NCBI RefSeq assembly: GCF_945605565.1
Contig: NZ_OX216966.1
Span: 2,534,001 to 2,598,000 of the forward strand
Direction of reading: 5' to 3'
DNA from: Paenibacillus dendritiformis
Lineage (GTDB): Bacteria; Bacillota; Bacilli; Paenibacillales; Paenibacillaceae
DNA: 64,000 nt
Under the pieces are notes generated by a model. That model searched no databases, had not been told where the DNA came from, and saw only the letters and a program-made list of their open reading frames with translations. Numbering within the stretch: the stretch's first letter is position 1; each line of letters starts with the position of its first letter. The position numbers and the translations under genes are program-made. Positions 54,993 to 63,805 of this stretch are shown one piece after another.

Positions 54993-55913
54993 ATGGCGAA
55001 GAGTGCCCGATTCTGGTATCTCGTCAAAAAACATAAAGTGCTCTACCTGCTGATGCTTCCGGGAATTTTATACTACATTATCTTCAAGTATGTACCCATG
55101 TACGGCATCATTATCGCTTTTCAGGATTTCTCCATTGGCAAGGGGATTCTCGGCAGCAAGTTCGTGGGGCTGAAGCATTTCATTGAATTTTTCTACGTCA
55201 CGCCGGATTCCTGGAAGCTGATTCGGAACACGATCATGCTGAATGTGTACGATCTGCTGTTTCATTTTCCGTCTCCGATTATTTTGGCTATTTTGTTCCA
55301 TGAGCTGCGCAACAAATGGTTCAAGGGATTTGTCCAAAGCGTCAGCTATATGCCTCACTTCCTCTCTACGGTCGTTATCGCGGGGATTCTCGTTACCTTT
55401 TTGTCGCCTACGACCGGGGTGATCAATCACCTGCTGGTGAAGGCGTTCGGGATGGAGCCGATTATGTTCCTTGGTCTCCCCGAATGGTTCCGGTCGATCT
55501 ATGTCGGCTCCGAGATCTGGCAGAAGATCGGCTGGGGCACGATTCTGTATTTGGCTGCCATCGCCGGCATTGATCCGACGCTGTATGAAGCGGCCAAAAT
55601 GGACGGAGCGAACCGGTTCCAGCAAATCCGGCATATTACGCTGGTCGGCATGCTGCCGGTCATGATCGTCCTGTTCGTGCTGACGCTCGGCCATTTTATG
55701 GAGACGGGATTCCAGAAAATTCTGCTGCTGTACAACTCCATGAACTATGAGACATCGGATGTGATCAACACCTTTGTCTACCGCCGGGGAATTCTCGATG
55801 CCGATTTCAGCTTCGCGACGGCCGTCGGGCTGTTCCAGTCCGTGATCGGGCTCATTCTGGTCGTGACGGCGAACCGGATCGTTCGCAAATATTCCGAGAC
55901 GAGTCTGTGGTAG
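54993..55913 (+). CDS. ABC sugar transporter permease, LplB/YteP type
   Basis: A 306-residue permease with six hydrophobic segments and the EAA loop YEAAKMDGANRFQQIRHIT. The family imports oligosaccharides or modified sugars. GGGGGAAGG precedes the ATG. No ATPase gene is in the operon; such systems usually share a housekeeping MsmX-type ATPase. Confidence 0.92.
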   Translation: MAKSARFWYLVKKHKVLYLLMLPGILYYIIFKYVPMYGIIIAFQDFSIGKGILGSKFVGLKHFIEFFYVTPDSWKLIRNTIMLNVYDLLFHFPSPIILAILFHELRNKWFKGFVQSVSYMPHFLSTVVIAGILVTFLSPTTGVINHLLVKAFGMEPIMFLGLPEWFRSIYVGSEIWQKIGWGTILYLAAIAGIDPTLYEAAKMDGANRFQQIRHITLVGMLPVMIVLFVLTLGHFMETGFQKILLLYNSMNYETSDVINTFVYRRGILDADFSFATAVGLFQSVIGLILVVTANRIVRKYSETSLW

Positions 55914-55926
55914 GAGGGGGGATTTC

Positions 55927-56787
55927 GTGAAAATCAAAGCCAGTCTTGGTTCCCGGATCTTCGACGCCATCAATATCATGCTCATGATTCTGCTCGTCCT
56001 GATTATGATGTATCCGATGGTCTATGTATTCTCGGCTTCGATCTCCGACAACGCGCTGGTGGCCAGCGGAGAGGTGCTCCTGTTCCCGAAGCAGGTGACG
56101 CTGGTCGCGTATGAGCGGCTGATCACCAATCCCGATCTGTGGATCAGCTACTGGAACACGTTCCGCTACACCGTGCTGCATGTGGCGCTTACGCTTATCG
56201 TGACGGCGGCCATGGCCTATCCGCTATCGAAAAAATGGTTGCCGGGCCGGCGGACGATTCTCCTGTTGGCCGCCTTCACGCTCTTGTTCAGCGGAGGGAT
56301 GATTCCGACGTTCCTGGTCGTGCAAAAGCTGGGCATGCTCGATACGATCTGGGCGATCGTGCTTCCGTCCCTCATCTCGACGTGGTACTTGTTCATTATG
56401 CGGACGTTCTTCGAAGCGCTGCCCGAAGAACTGGAGGATGCCGCCACGATTGACGGCTGCAATTCCCTTCAGGTGCTGCTGCGGATCGTGCTGCCGCTGT
56501 CGATGCCGGTTATGGTTACCATTGGCCTGTTCACCGCGGTGAACCAGTGGAACGCGTTCTTCGACGCGTTGATCTATCTGAATGACAGGAGCATGTACCC
56601 GCTGCAGATTATGCTCCGGAATATTCTCATCGCCGGAACGACCGTGCAAGGGGAAGGGGATATGAATCATCTGGAGACGCTCAAGTACGCGATGATCATC
56701 ATCGCTACGCTACCGATTCTGTGCGTCTATCCGTTTATCCAGAAGTATTTTGTGCAGGGCAGCATGATTGGCGGCATTAAGGGCTAG
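55927..56787 (+). CDS. ABC sugar transporter permease, LplC/YtcP type
   Basis: A 286-residue permease with six hydrophobic segments and EAA loop LEDAATIDGCNSLQVLLRIV. It starts with GTG at 55927 after GGAGGGG and lies 13 nt downstream of its partner permease gene. Together they form the heterodimeric channel. Confidence 0.92.
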   Translation: MKIKASLGSRIFDAINIMLMILLVLIMMYPMVYVFSASISDNALVASGEVLLFPKQVTLVAYERLITNPDLWISYWNTFRYTVLHVALTLIVTAAMAYPLSKKWLPGRRTILLLAAFTLLFSGGMIPTFLVVQKLGMLDTIWAIVLPSLISTWYLFIMRTFFEALPEELEDAATIDGCNSLQVLLRIVLPLSMPVMVTIGLFTAVNQWNAFFDALIYLNDRSMYPLQIMLRNILIAGTTVQGEGDMNHLETLKYAMIIIATLPILCVYPFIQKYFVQGSMIGGIKG

Positions 56788-56851
56788 ACAGAGCTGGCCG
56801 TTCCGAAGGTAATGAGAAATCTGAAGCGATGAAGATGAAGGAGGTTCGGAC

Positions 56852-58414
56852 ATGAAGAAGAGACCGTTCGCAATGATGTTGACTGTCGCTCTGCTTGTTA
56901 TCGTGGCTGCGGCAGGATGCTCCGCCAAGGACAAAGGAGCTTCGCCGGGCGAAACCGGCGAATCGGATGGCAAGAGCCCGATCCAATTTTCCTGGCTGGC
57001 GTATGACCGGGTGGAGGGGAAGGTGCGGCAGGATTGGGAGATCTTCAAGGAGATCGAGGCAAAGACCGGCGTCAGTGTCGATTTTCAAATCGTCAGCCAG
57101 GAGGGACTCACCGAAAAAAGACAGATTATGATCGCGACGAACTCGGTCACCGATTTCATACAGGTCACCACCCAGGAGGGCCGGGATCATGGGCCTGACA
57201 ACGTATTCCTGAATTTGAAGAACTATCTGGATCAAGCTCCGAATTTGAAAGCGTTTTATGAGAAGTATCCGGAAGCCGCGGCTGTCGCCACCGGCGCGGA
57301 CGGGGGCATCTATACAGTGCCTGTCATTGAAGGGGATGCGGAAGGCAAAGGATTCAACTTCATCTGGTATGCCCGCAAAGACGTGATGGATCAGTACGGG
57401 CTGAAGGCGCCGGAGACGATGGATGAATTTTACCAGTTCCTGAAGGTGCTTAAAGAAAAAGAACCAGACTCCTACCCGCTTATTTCGAACGGGATCGTCG
57501 GCGACACGGGATTGTATACGGTATTCGGCCGGGCGTTTACCGGCATTCAGGGCTTCTTCAACATCGATCCGGCCACCGATAAATATGCCTTTGCGCCGTA
57601 CCGCGACGGCTATAAAGAGTCACTTATCTTTTTGAATAAGCTGTATGCGGAAAAGCTGCTTGACCCGGAATATTCCTTGCTGACGCAGGCGCAGTGGGAG
57701 GAGCGCATGCTGAAGGGCAGGTCGTTCGTGACGTATTTCTGGAAAGCGGATCTGGAATCTCTGACGGAAAAGGGACGCAAGGCAAGTACCGCCTCATTCG
57801 AACTGGACGCGATTCCGCAGGTCGCTGCAGACGGCATCAAGAACTACCAGTTCTCCCGTCCGGTCATCGGGGCCATGGGGCGCGCGATATCCGCCAAGGT
57901 CAAGGACAAGGACAGGGCGGTCCAGTTCCTGGATTATCTCGTTAGCGAGGAAGGATCGAATTATTTGTCGCTTGGCATTGAAGGCAAGACGTACACGATC
58001 GAGAACGGGAAGCCGGTATATATGAAGGAATTCGGCACGTCCCCGTTCAATACGCTGCGCAAGGAGTGGGGCGTATGGTACGACCTGATTACGCTGGACA
58101 ATGCGAAGTCGCGCGAGGTGTGGGAACGCGGGTTGAGCGACAAGAGCAAAGAGATCAACAACAAGTATGAGCCGTACATCGTGCCGGCGCCGAAGCAAAT
58201 CGTGAAGACGGAGGAAGAGCTGGAGCTCGAAAAATCAAAGCTGAACAATCTCAATAAATATTTGGAGCAAAAATTGACGGAGTTCGTCACCGGCAAAACG
58301 CCAATCAATGACGAGACGTACCAGCAATTCCTCGATCAGGCGAAGAAGCTCGGCGCCGATGAGCTGCTCCATATGTACGATGCCGCGTATACCCGGACAT
58401 ACGGCAAGAAATAA
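56852..58414 (+). CDS. Extracellular solute-binding lipoprotein, LplA/LipO type
   Basis: A 520-residue lipoprotein: signal peptide with lipobox AAAGC, then a family-1-like solute-binding fold (FNFIWYARKDVMDQYGLKAPETMDEFYQ, split across ~residues 165-195). It would deliver the solute to the two permeases upstream. AAGGAGG precedes the ATG. Length is typical of the family. The ligand cannot be read from sequence. Confidence 0.9.
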   Translation: MKKRPFAMMLTVALLVIVAAAGCSAKDKGASPGETGESDGKSPIQFSWLAYDRVEGKVRQDWEIFKEIEAKTGVSVDFQIVSQEGLTEKRQIMIATNSVTDFIQVTTQEGRDHGPDNVFLNLKNYLDQAPNLKAFYEKYPEAAAVATGADGGIYTVPVIEGDAEGKGFNFIWYARKDVMDQYGLKAPETMDEFYQFLKVLKEKEPDSYPLISNGIVGDTGLYTVFGRAFTGIQGFFNIDPATDKYAFAPYRDGYKESLIFLNKLYAEKLLDPEYSLLTQAQWEERMLKGRSFVTYFWKADLESLTEKGRKASTASFELDAIPQVAADGIKNYQFSRPVIGAMGRAISAKVKDKDRAVQFLDYLVSEEGSNYLSLGIEGKTYTIENGKPVYMKEFGTSPFNTLRKEWGVWYDLITLDNAKSREVWERGLSDKSKEINNKYEPYIVPAPKQIVKTEEELELEKSKLNNLNKYLEQKLTEFVTGKTPINDETYQQFLDQAKKLGADELLHMYDAAYTRTYGKK

Positions 58415-58454
58415 GCTCGCGTCTGGAGAGCGCGGAGATAAAGGAGGAAGCGCT

Positions 58455-59519
58455 GTGGGAGCAGGAGAAGCATTCAAGGTCATTGATACGGATGTTCACA
58501 ATGAGCAGGACGATTCGGCCCTGGTGCCGTATTTGGCGGAGCCGTGGAAGTCGAGGGTCGCGTCATCAGGCATCGGGTATGCGGGCTCCGGTTATTATTC
58601 GCCGATCGGCGTCATGAAGAAGGACTCGATCCCGCCGGGGGGCGGCAAGGCCGGCTCTGATCCCGACCTCCTGATCAAGCAGTTGATCGAGGGATACAAT
58701 ATCGAGTATGCCATTTTGACGGGAGTCGTCTACAATATCTCGACGACGCATGACCCGGATTATGCGGCGGCCATCTGCTCCGCCTATAACGACTTCCTGA
58801 TTGCCGAATGGCTGGGCAAGCATCGGGCGTTCAAAGGCGCGATTGCGGTATCCACGCTGGACCCGCATCTCGCCGCCAAGGAAATCGACCGTGTCGGGGA
58901 TCATCCCGACATCGTCGAAGTGATTATTTCCAGCGCCGCGCGCTGGCCGCTGGGGCACCGCTTCTATCATCCGATCTACGAAGCGGCCGAACGCCACGGG
59001 CTGCCCGTCGCGATTCATCCGGGGGCGGAAGGCGGGGGAAGCTCCACCGCTCCGACGGCAGCCGGCTACCCGGCGAGATACATCGAGTGGCACACCTGTC
59101 TCTCCCAAATGTTCATGGCCCACCTGGTCAGCCTCGTATGCGAGGGGGTGTTCGTCAAGTTCCCCCGGCTGAAGGTGGTGCTCGTCGAGGGCGGCATTGC
59201 CTGGCTGCCGCCGCTGATGTGGCGGCTCGACAAAAATTATAAGGCGCTCCGCTCCACCGTGCCGTGGCTGACGAAGATGCCGAGCCAGTATATCGCGGAG
59301 CATTGCTTCCTGACGACGCAGCCGATCGAGGAGCCGGACAACCCGCAGCATCTGGTTGACCTGTTCAATATGTTCGATGCGGAGAACATGATTCTCTACT
59401 CCAGCGATTATCCGCATTGGGATTTCGATGCGCCGGATATGATTCTGCGCAAGCTGAAGCCGGAAGCCCGGCGCAAAATCTTTTACGAGAACGCAAAAAA
59501 GCTCTATAACTTACCGTAA
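58455..59519 (+). CDS. Amidohydrolase_2 (ACMSD-like TIM-barrel) protein
   Basis: A 354-residue metal-dependent hydrolase/decarboxylase of the PF04909 family. The N-terminal metal motif is DTDVHNE (the family has D-x-H), AIHPGAEGGG carries the barrel His, and YSSDYPHWDFD holds the late catalytic Asp. Relatives decarboxylate or hydrolyse aromatic or cyclic acids. GTG at 58455 follows AAGGAGG; the ORF extends 49 codons upstream only as a shadow of the binding-protein gene. It lies 40 nt after that gene, so it is part of the operon. Confidence 0.85.
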   Translation: MGAGEAFKVIDTDVHNEQDDSALVPYLAEPWKSRVASSGIGYAGSGYYSPIGVMKKDSIPPGGGKAGSDPDLLIKQLIEGYNIEYAILTGVVYNISTTHDPDYAAAICSAYNDFLIAEWLGKHRAFKGAIAVSTLDPHLAAKEIDRVGDHPDIVEVIISSAARWPLGHRFYHPIYEAAERHGLPVAIHPGAEGGGSSTAPTAAGYPARYIEWHTCLSQMFMAHLVSLVCEGVFVKFPRLKVVLVEGGIAWLPPLMWRLDKNYKALRSTVPWLTKMPSQYIAEHCFLTTQPIEEPDNPQHLVDLFNMFDAENMILYSSDYPHWDFDAPDMILRKLKPEARRKIFYENAKKLYNLP

Positions 59520-59535
59520 ACGGAGGCAACGTGGT

Positions 59536-59892
59536 ATGGGGATACATTATGTGCTGGATACGGCGGATGTTTCCGAAGGCGGTCATGTCGTCGTCCAGGT
59601 GGAAGGCCGCGAAATCGGAATTTTCCGGGTCAACGGGGAGTTCTATGCGCTCCATAATTATTGTCCGCATCAGGGCGCGCCGATGTGCGCCGGTCTTGTC
59701 TCCGGCACGAATCTTCCATCGGGCGTATATGAGTACGAATACAGCCGGAAGGGCGAGATTTTGCGGTGTCCGTGGCACGGGTGGGAGTTCGATATCAAGA
59801 CCGGGAAGTCGCTGTTCAGCGACCGGACGCGGGTGAAGAAGTATGAGCTGGAGATTGCGAATGGAAAAATCGGCGTCGTGCTGGGGAAGTAA
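59536..59892 (+). CDS. Rieske 2Fe-2S ferredoxin-like protein
   Basis: A 118-residue protein. The two cluster motifs are CPHQGAPMC (C-x-H) and CPWHGWEF (C-x-x-H). Small free-standing Rieske proteins act as electron carriers for oxygenases. It begins 16 nt after the amidohydrolase stop. No oxygenase large subunit is in the window, so the partner enzyme is unknown. Confidence 0.9.
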   Translation: MGIHYVLDTADVSEGGHVVVQVEGREIGIFRVNGEFYALHNYCPHQGAPMCAGLVSGTNLPSGVYEYEYSRKGEILRCPWHGWEFDIKTGKSLFSDRTRVKKYELEIANGKIGVVLGK

Positions 59893-59959
59893 GCAGGTAT
59901 TCACGACGTCTCGCTTGGAGCCTGCTGCTATGGGGCGGTCATTGCCAGACAGCTACAAA

Positions 59960-59983
59960 TGATATAACATATATGTTATATCA
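59960..59983. promoter_or_regulatory. 24-bp perfect palindrome upstream of the GntR/LacI regulator
   Basis: TGATATAACATA and TATGTTATATCA form an uninterrupted perfect palindrome, 21 nt ahead of the regulator ATG and just before its AAGGA site. No second copy was noticed at the ABC operon, so autoregulation is the simplest reading. Confidence 0.65.
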
Positions 59984-60004
59984 AACAAGTAAGGATGGAT
60001 TGGA

Positions 60005-61195
60005 ATGAGCTATGACTCTCGTTCACCATTGTATGTGCAGGTACACCGCTACATCGAGGATCGAATTCGTCGAGGCGATTTGAAGCCGAATGACCGGATT
60101 CCGACGGAAAAGGAACTGATGGAGCACTTCAAGGTCAGCCGGATCACGGTGGTGAATGCGCTTTCGGCCCTGGTGAAGGAAGGCTGGATCTACCGCGTCC
60201 CCGGCAGAGGAAGCTTTGTCGCCAATGAACTGCCGGCCGAGCTGAACGGGGAAGCGTCCGAACCGGCGGCCTTTGCCGTTCCGGCGGCGGGTCCGGGTCA
60301 GTCGAACCGGACTGAGCCTGTACCGGGCCGGACGATCGGCTTTGTGATGCCGACGTTGGAGGATTATTTCGCGATGCGTCTCATCAATGCGATTCAGGAT
60401 ACGCTGCGCACGCATGGTTATTCGCTCGTGATAGCGTTCAGCGGCGGCTCCAAGGAGCGGGAGGAGCAGCAAATCCGCGATTTTATCGCGATGGGCGTTA
60501 GAGGCCTGCTGCTGTTCCCGGCCGATGAGGAGACTTATAATGAAGAAATTTTGTCGTTGAAGGTCAACGGATTTCCGTTTGTGCTTATCGATCGGTATTT
60601 ACGGGGCGTCGAGACTCATTTTGTCTGCTCGGACAATCGGGCCGGAGCCCGGATGGCGGTCGATCATCTGTGGGAGAACGGCCACCGCCATATTGCGCTC
60701 TGCACAAATGCGTATCGGGAATGCGTCAGCGTGCATGATCGGATCTCCGGATATATGAGTGCCTTCGAGCAGCATGGCGGCATGATCAATCCGTCGCTCA
60801 TCGTCACGGGCTTCTCGCTCCCTGCCGGAGATGAAGCGGATGATTCGGAGCTGGCGCGCCATATGAAGAGCGGGATCGCGAGCGCGTATATCGCGCTGGA
60901 CGGGAAGCTGGGCATGCGAATGGTGCAGATGGCGAAGCGGTTCGGCTTGCGGGTGCCTGAAGATATTTCGATCCTTACCTTCGACAATCCGGAGAATGAC
61001 GAGGGCGAGGAGAGCTTTTTCACTTATATTTATCAAAATGAGATGGAAATCGGGCGGCGGGCAGCGATGATTCTGACCGAGATTATCGAGCGGCAGGAGA
61101 CGGACAGCGAGTACCGCAAAGTCATTCTCGAGCCTGAGCTGATCATCGGCCGTTCGACCGGGCCCTGCCTGCATTCGAACCCTACGCACGCCTAA
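60005..61195 (+). CDS. GntR-HTH / LacI-type ligand domain transcriptional regulator
   Basis: A 396-residue hybrid regulator of the AraR type. Residues ~5-75 are a GntR winged helix (IEDRIRRGDLKPNDRIPTE and FKVSRITVVNALSALVKEGW); residues ~108-390 are a LacI-like periplasmic-binding domain (IGFVMPTLEDYFAMRLINAI; HRHIALCTNAYR). Such proteins repress carbohydrate genes until a sugar binds. AAGGATGG precedes the ATG. A 24-bp palindrome upstream is its likely operator. Confidence 0.92.
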   Translation: MSYDSRSPLYVQVHRYIEDRIRRGDLKPNDRIPTEKELMEHFKVSRITVVNALSALVKEGWIYRVPGRGSFVANELPAELNGEASEPAAFAVPAAGPGQSNRTEPVPGRTIGFVMPTLEDYFAMRLINAIQDTLRTHGYSLVIAFSGGSKEREEQQIRDFIAMGVRGLLLFPADEETYNEEILSLKVNGFPFVLIDRYLRGVETHFVCSDNRAGARMAVDHLWENGHRHIALCTNAYRECVSVHDRISGYMSAFEQHGGMINPSLIVTGFSLPAGDEADDSELARHMKSGIASAYIALDGKLGMRMVQMAKRFGLRVPEDISILTFDNPENDEGEESFFTYIYQNEMEIGRRAAMILTEIIERQETDSEYRKVILEPELIIGRSTGPCLHSNPTHA

Positions 61196-61229
61196 AAAAA
61201 TCGCCAATCCCGTGAACGGAGATTGGCGA
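61194..61229 (-). terminator. Terminator between convergent regulator and haemolysin III genes
   Basis: TCGCCAATC pairs with GATTGGCGA; a run of seven T follows on the minus strand. Confidence 0.8.
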
Positions 61230-61270
61230 ATCTTGCTTTGGCCATCGTATCCATGGCATTCAAGCCGTCT

Positions 61271-61912
61271 TCATATTTGCACCAAGGTCAGCACGGCGAA
61301 GAAATGAGCGACAGATCCGGCAAGCACGAATAAATGCCAGATCATATGATGAAACGGAAATCCCCGCCACACATAAAATACGGTGCCCACGGTATAGAGC
61401 AGCCCTCCCGTAACGAGCAAGATTAACCCGGTTCCGGGCATCGCCGCCGACAACGGGTTCCAGGCCCATACGATGAGCCAGCCCATGGCGATATAGAGGA
61501 TGGTCGACAGGAAGAGAAAGCGCTTCGTGAAGAAGGCCTTGAATACGATCCCGGCCACAGCCAGCGTCCAGACGACCGCGAACAGGCTCCAGCCCAGCAT
61601 CTTCGGCAAGGCGATAAGGACAAACGGTGTATATGTTCCGGCGATAAAGACATAGATCGAGGCGTGATCGAACGTCTCGAACAGATCCTTCACCCTGCCT
61701 TCGGGAAAGCTGTGCACCAAGGTCGACGATGTATAGAGCAGCAGCATGGAAATGCCGTAAATCGTAAAGCTGACGACGTGAATCGGTTCGCCATACAATG
61801 CGGCGAAGACGATAAGCAGGGTCAAAGCGGCAACGCTGAGAATGGCGCCGATGCCGTGGGTAATGGCGTTGGCGATCTCTTCACCCCGCGTATAGGTATG
61901 GGTATTGGCCAT
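61271..61912 (-). CDS. Haemolysin III / TrhA-family (PAQR) membrane protein
   Basis: A 213-residue protein with seven hydrophobic segments. Family hallmarks are EEIANAITHGIGA near residue 10, SSTLVHSFPEG near 70, FDHASIYVFIAGTYTPF near 85 and FHHMIWHLFVLAGSVAHFF near the C-terminus (metal-binding His). TrhA relatives tune membrane fluidity rather than lyse cells. The ATG at 61912 has AGAGGAAG upstream; 23 extra codons upstream are unsupported. Confidence 0.92.
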   Translation of the reverse strand: MANTHTYTRGEEIANAITHGIGAILSVAALTLLIVFAALYGEPIHVVSFTIYGISMLLLYTSSTLVHSFPEGRVKDLFETFDHASIYVFIAGTYTPFVLIALPKMLGWSLFAVVWTLAVAGIVFKAFFTKRFLFLSTILYIAMGWLIVWAWNPLSAAMPGTGLILLVTGGLLYTVGTVFYVWRGFPFHHMIWHLFVLAGSVAHFFAVLTLVQI

Positions 61913-62089
61913 GGCGAATCTTCCTCTCTGCCCGCTGGTATTCAATACCTTCATTGTATAAGACGATGGGGGCGTCTGCAAATCCTTGCGAACGTCTTTA
62001 CCTATTTTTTAACGATCCAAAGATGGATATGTATGTTGTTAGCGGAAACAAAAGCGTTCAGGCTGGATACTCTGGAGAGGAGGACAGGG

Positions 62090-62332
62090 ATGAGCAGAAT
62101 GGTTATAGGAACGGCAATCGGCTGTGCTGCGGCGATGGCGCTAATAATCATGTATTCGTACATCGGAGAGCTCGCCTATTTCATTGGAATCGGAGCGATG
62201 ATCGGAATGATTAGCGTTGTGCTGATGAATCAGCGAGGGGAGGTCAATGCGGAGCAGCGTCAAGCGATGCGGCGGCAGGAGTGGATGGAACGGAACCGGA
62301 GCCGTGTGGAGCAAGAAGCGGCAGAAAAATAA
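62090..62332 (+). CDS. Small membrane protein, 80 residues, unknown
   Basis: ATG at 62090 follows GGAGAGGAGG. Residues ~5-55 contain two hydrophobic stretches (VIGTAIGCAAAMALIIMYSY and AYFIGIGAMIGMISVVLM), then a charged tail rich in Arg, Glu and Gln. No family is recognised. Its 3' end overlaps the convergent small basic gene by 73 nt. Confidence 0.65.
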   Translation: MSRMVIGTAIGCAAAMALIIMYSYIGELAYFIGIGAMIGMISVVLMNQRGEVNAEQRQAMRRQEWMERNRSRVEQEAAEK

Positions 62333-62496
62333 GGAACAGCGCCCCCGCCTTTCCGGCAGGCCATCCGGCGCTGTTCGGCTTTCTTATTCGGCACAATCTG
62401 GGTGTGCGGCTTGCGTGTCCAGGTGTTGCGGACGATGTCGGGGTTGATGCCGCCGGAGCGCTCGATTTTGCGGCGTTGGCGTTTGGCTTTGCTCAT
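62260..62496 (-). CDS. Small basic protein, 78 residues, unknown
   Basis: ATG at 62496 follows AAAGGAGG. The product begins MSKAKRQRRKIERSGGINPD, strongly basic, similar in style to short conserved proteins of Bacilli that start with K/R-rich sequence. The last ~25 residues overlap the convergent gene, and the stem-loop at 62335-62375 lies within the ORF. Confidence 0.55.
   Translation of the reverse strand: MSKAKRQRRKIERSGGINPDIVRNTWTRKPHTQIVPNKKAEQRRMACRKGGGAVPYFSAASCSTRLRFRSIHSCRRIA
62335..62385 (+). terminator. Terminator of the 80-residue membrane protein gene
   Basis: AACAGCGCC pairs with GGCGCTGTT, followed by CGGCTTTCTTATT. Confidence 0.55.
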
Positions 62497-62626
62497 TGGA
62501 GCAGCCTCCTTTACAATATACATAGAATAGGAAGAGCGATAAAGATCCTCCATACATCAGAGTAACTCACCTTGGACGGCAATTCAAGCGAAATGGCATT
62601 CAGATTCGCAAAAGGAGCGTTAGGCC

Positions 62627-63391
62627 ATGATTATGCGTACACGGAATGGGGAACGGGTTCTTATTCAACAGCATGACCACGGATTTATTTCCGGAGAAGC
62701 GGCAAAGCATTTCGATCCTGCCCGAGTCGGGGGAACGGAGCGCTGGGAGGAGGCCGTATTGGCCGCCTACGAGCATGACCGCAGTTGGATCGGTCTCGAT
62801 CATACACCGATATGGAATGATGCGGATGCGGAGCCGTTTACTTTTATGGATTACCCGATTGTGCCGAAGCTGGCCTTTTATCGTATTGGGCTGGATGAGA
62901 TCGAACAGATGAATGCGTATGCGGCGCTGCTGTGCAGTCTGCATTTTGTATCCTTCTTCCGAACGGAGGAGCAGCCCGAGATCATTCAATTTTTGCGGCA
63001 TGAACGGGCGCGTCAGGCCCGGATTCGCAAGCAGCTGGGCGGTCTTGACGATCAAGCGGTGACGGAGCATTTTCGCCTGCTGCAGTTCTGCGACGATCTC
63101 TCCTTATATGTCTGCCTGAATGAACCCGGGACGGCCAAGGAAGACGAATTTCCGTGGTATCAGGACGGGTTCGAACGGACAGAGGCGTTCAATCCGGAGA
63201 CGGGCACCCAGCTTGTCGCAGAGTGGGTCAGCGAGACGGAGGTCCGGGTTAGGCCCTTCCCATTCATCGCGCCGTTCACGACGAAGCTGCGTTCCAAGGT
63301 GGTGCCGAACTCGCTGGTTGAAGCGATAGGCATTGGCAAGGCTTACCGTCAGACTGAATGGACCGAGCAGACGTTGAGTTTTGTGAGGTAA
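62627..63391 (+). CDS. DUF3891 family protein
   Basis: A 254-residue protein matching the DUF3891 pattern: an N-terminal LIQQHDHGFISGEAAKHF motif, YEHDRSWIGLD, a central His/Arg-rich helix region, and LLQFCDDLSLYVCLNEPG. Conserved His and Asp residues suggest a metal site, resembling HD-type helical hydrolases, but no activity is established that I know of. It appears monocistronic, with a terminator after it. Confidence 0.75.
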   Translation: MIMRTRNGERVLIQQHDHGFISGEAAKHFDPARVGGTERWEEAVLAAYEHDRSWIGLDHTPIWNDADAEPFTFMDYPIVPKLAFYRIGLDEIEQMNAYAALLCSLHFVSFFRTEEQPEIIQFLRHERARQARIRKQLGGLDDQAVTEHFRLLQFCDDLSLYVCLNEPGTAKEDEFPWYQDGFERTEAFNPETGTQLVAEWVSETEVRVRPFPFIAPFTTKLRSKVVPNSLVEAIGIGKAYRQTEWTEQTLSFVR

Positions 63392-63414
63392 GAGGGAAGT
63401 GGCTTAAGAATGGG

Positions 63415-63453
63415 AAGAACCCGCTGCTATGGGAGGACGGCAGAGGGTTCTTT
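63415..63453 (+). terminator. Intrinsic terminator after the DUF3891 gene
   Basis: AAGAACCC pairs with GGGTTCTT, followed by TGTG; the T-run overlaps the stem. Confidence 0.65.
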
Positions 63454-63604
63454 GTGTAGAAGAGTCTCAACCAGCGGCTTTAGTATAGATGGATGAGTTA
63501 AAGATAAGCATAGATGAATATGGAAGCTTTAGCAGTTTAGACGGCGACGTAGTCGTCTGCCGGCGACTTCTCCCGATCACCGTGCTTCGATCGTGAATTT
63601 ATTG

Positions 63605-63805
63605 TACAATAAAGGAAACTCTACCTGACGCGCGGACATGCTCGACCCGATCGCCGGGTATTCTTGTCTTCGGCCCGATACAGGGAGAGCGTCCGAGGCT
63701 AGTGTGAAGCGTCAAGTTCTGTTTCTATTGTGACCCGACCGGTGTGGTGAATCAGCTTACCGGGTTCGAGGTCATCCATTCCACGGAAAGGAAGGAGAAA
63801 CACCG
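63605..63805 (+). promoter_or_regulatory. Long structured leader of the aldolase gene
   Basis: A -10-like TACAAT (63605-63610) would give a leader of about 190 nt. It contains a stable stem, GACC-CGACCGGT with ACCGGGTTCG-GGTC (63732-63773), ahead of the ribosome binding site. I recognise no known riboswitch class. The upstream 63456-63600 shows no gene. Confidence 0.3.
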
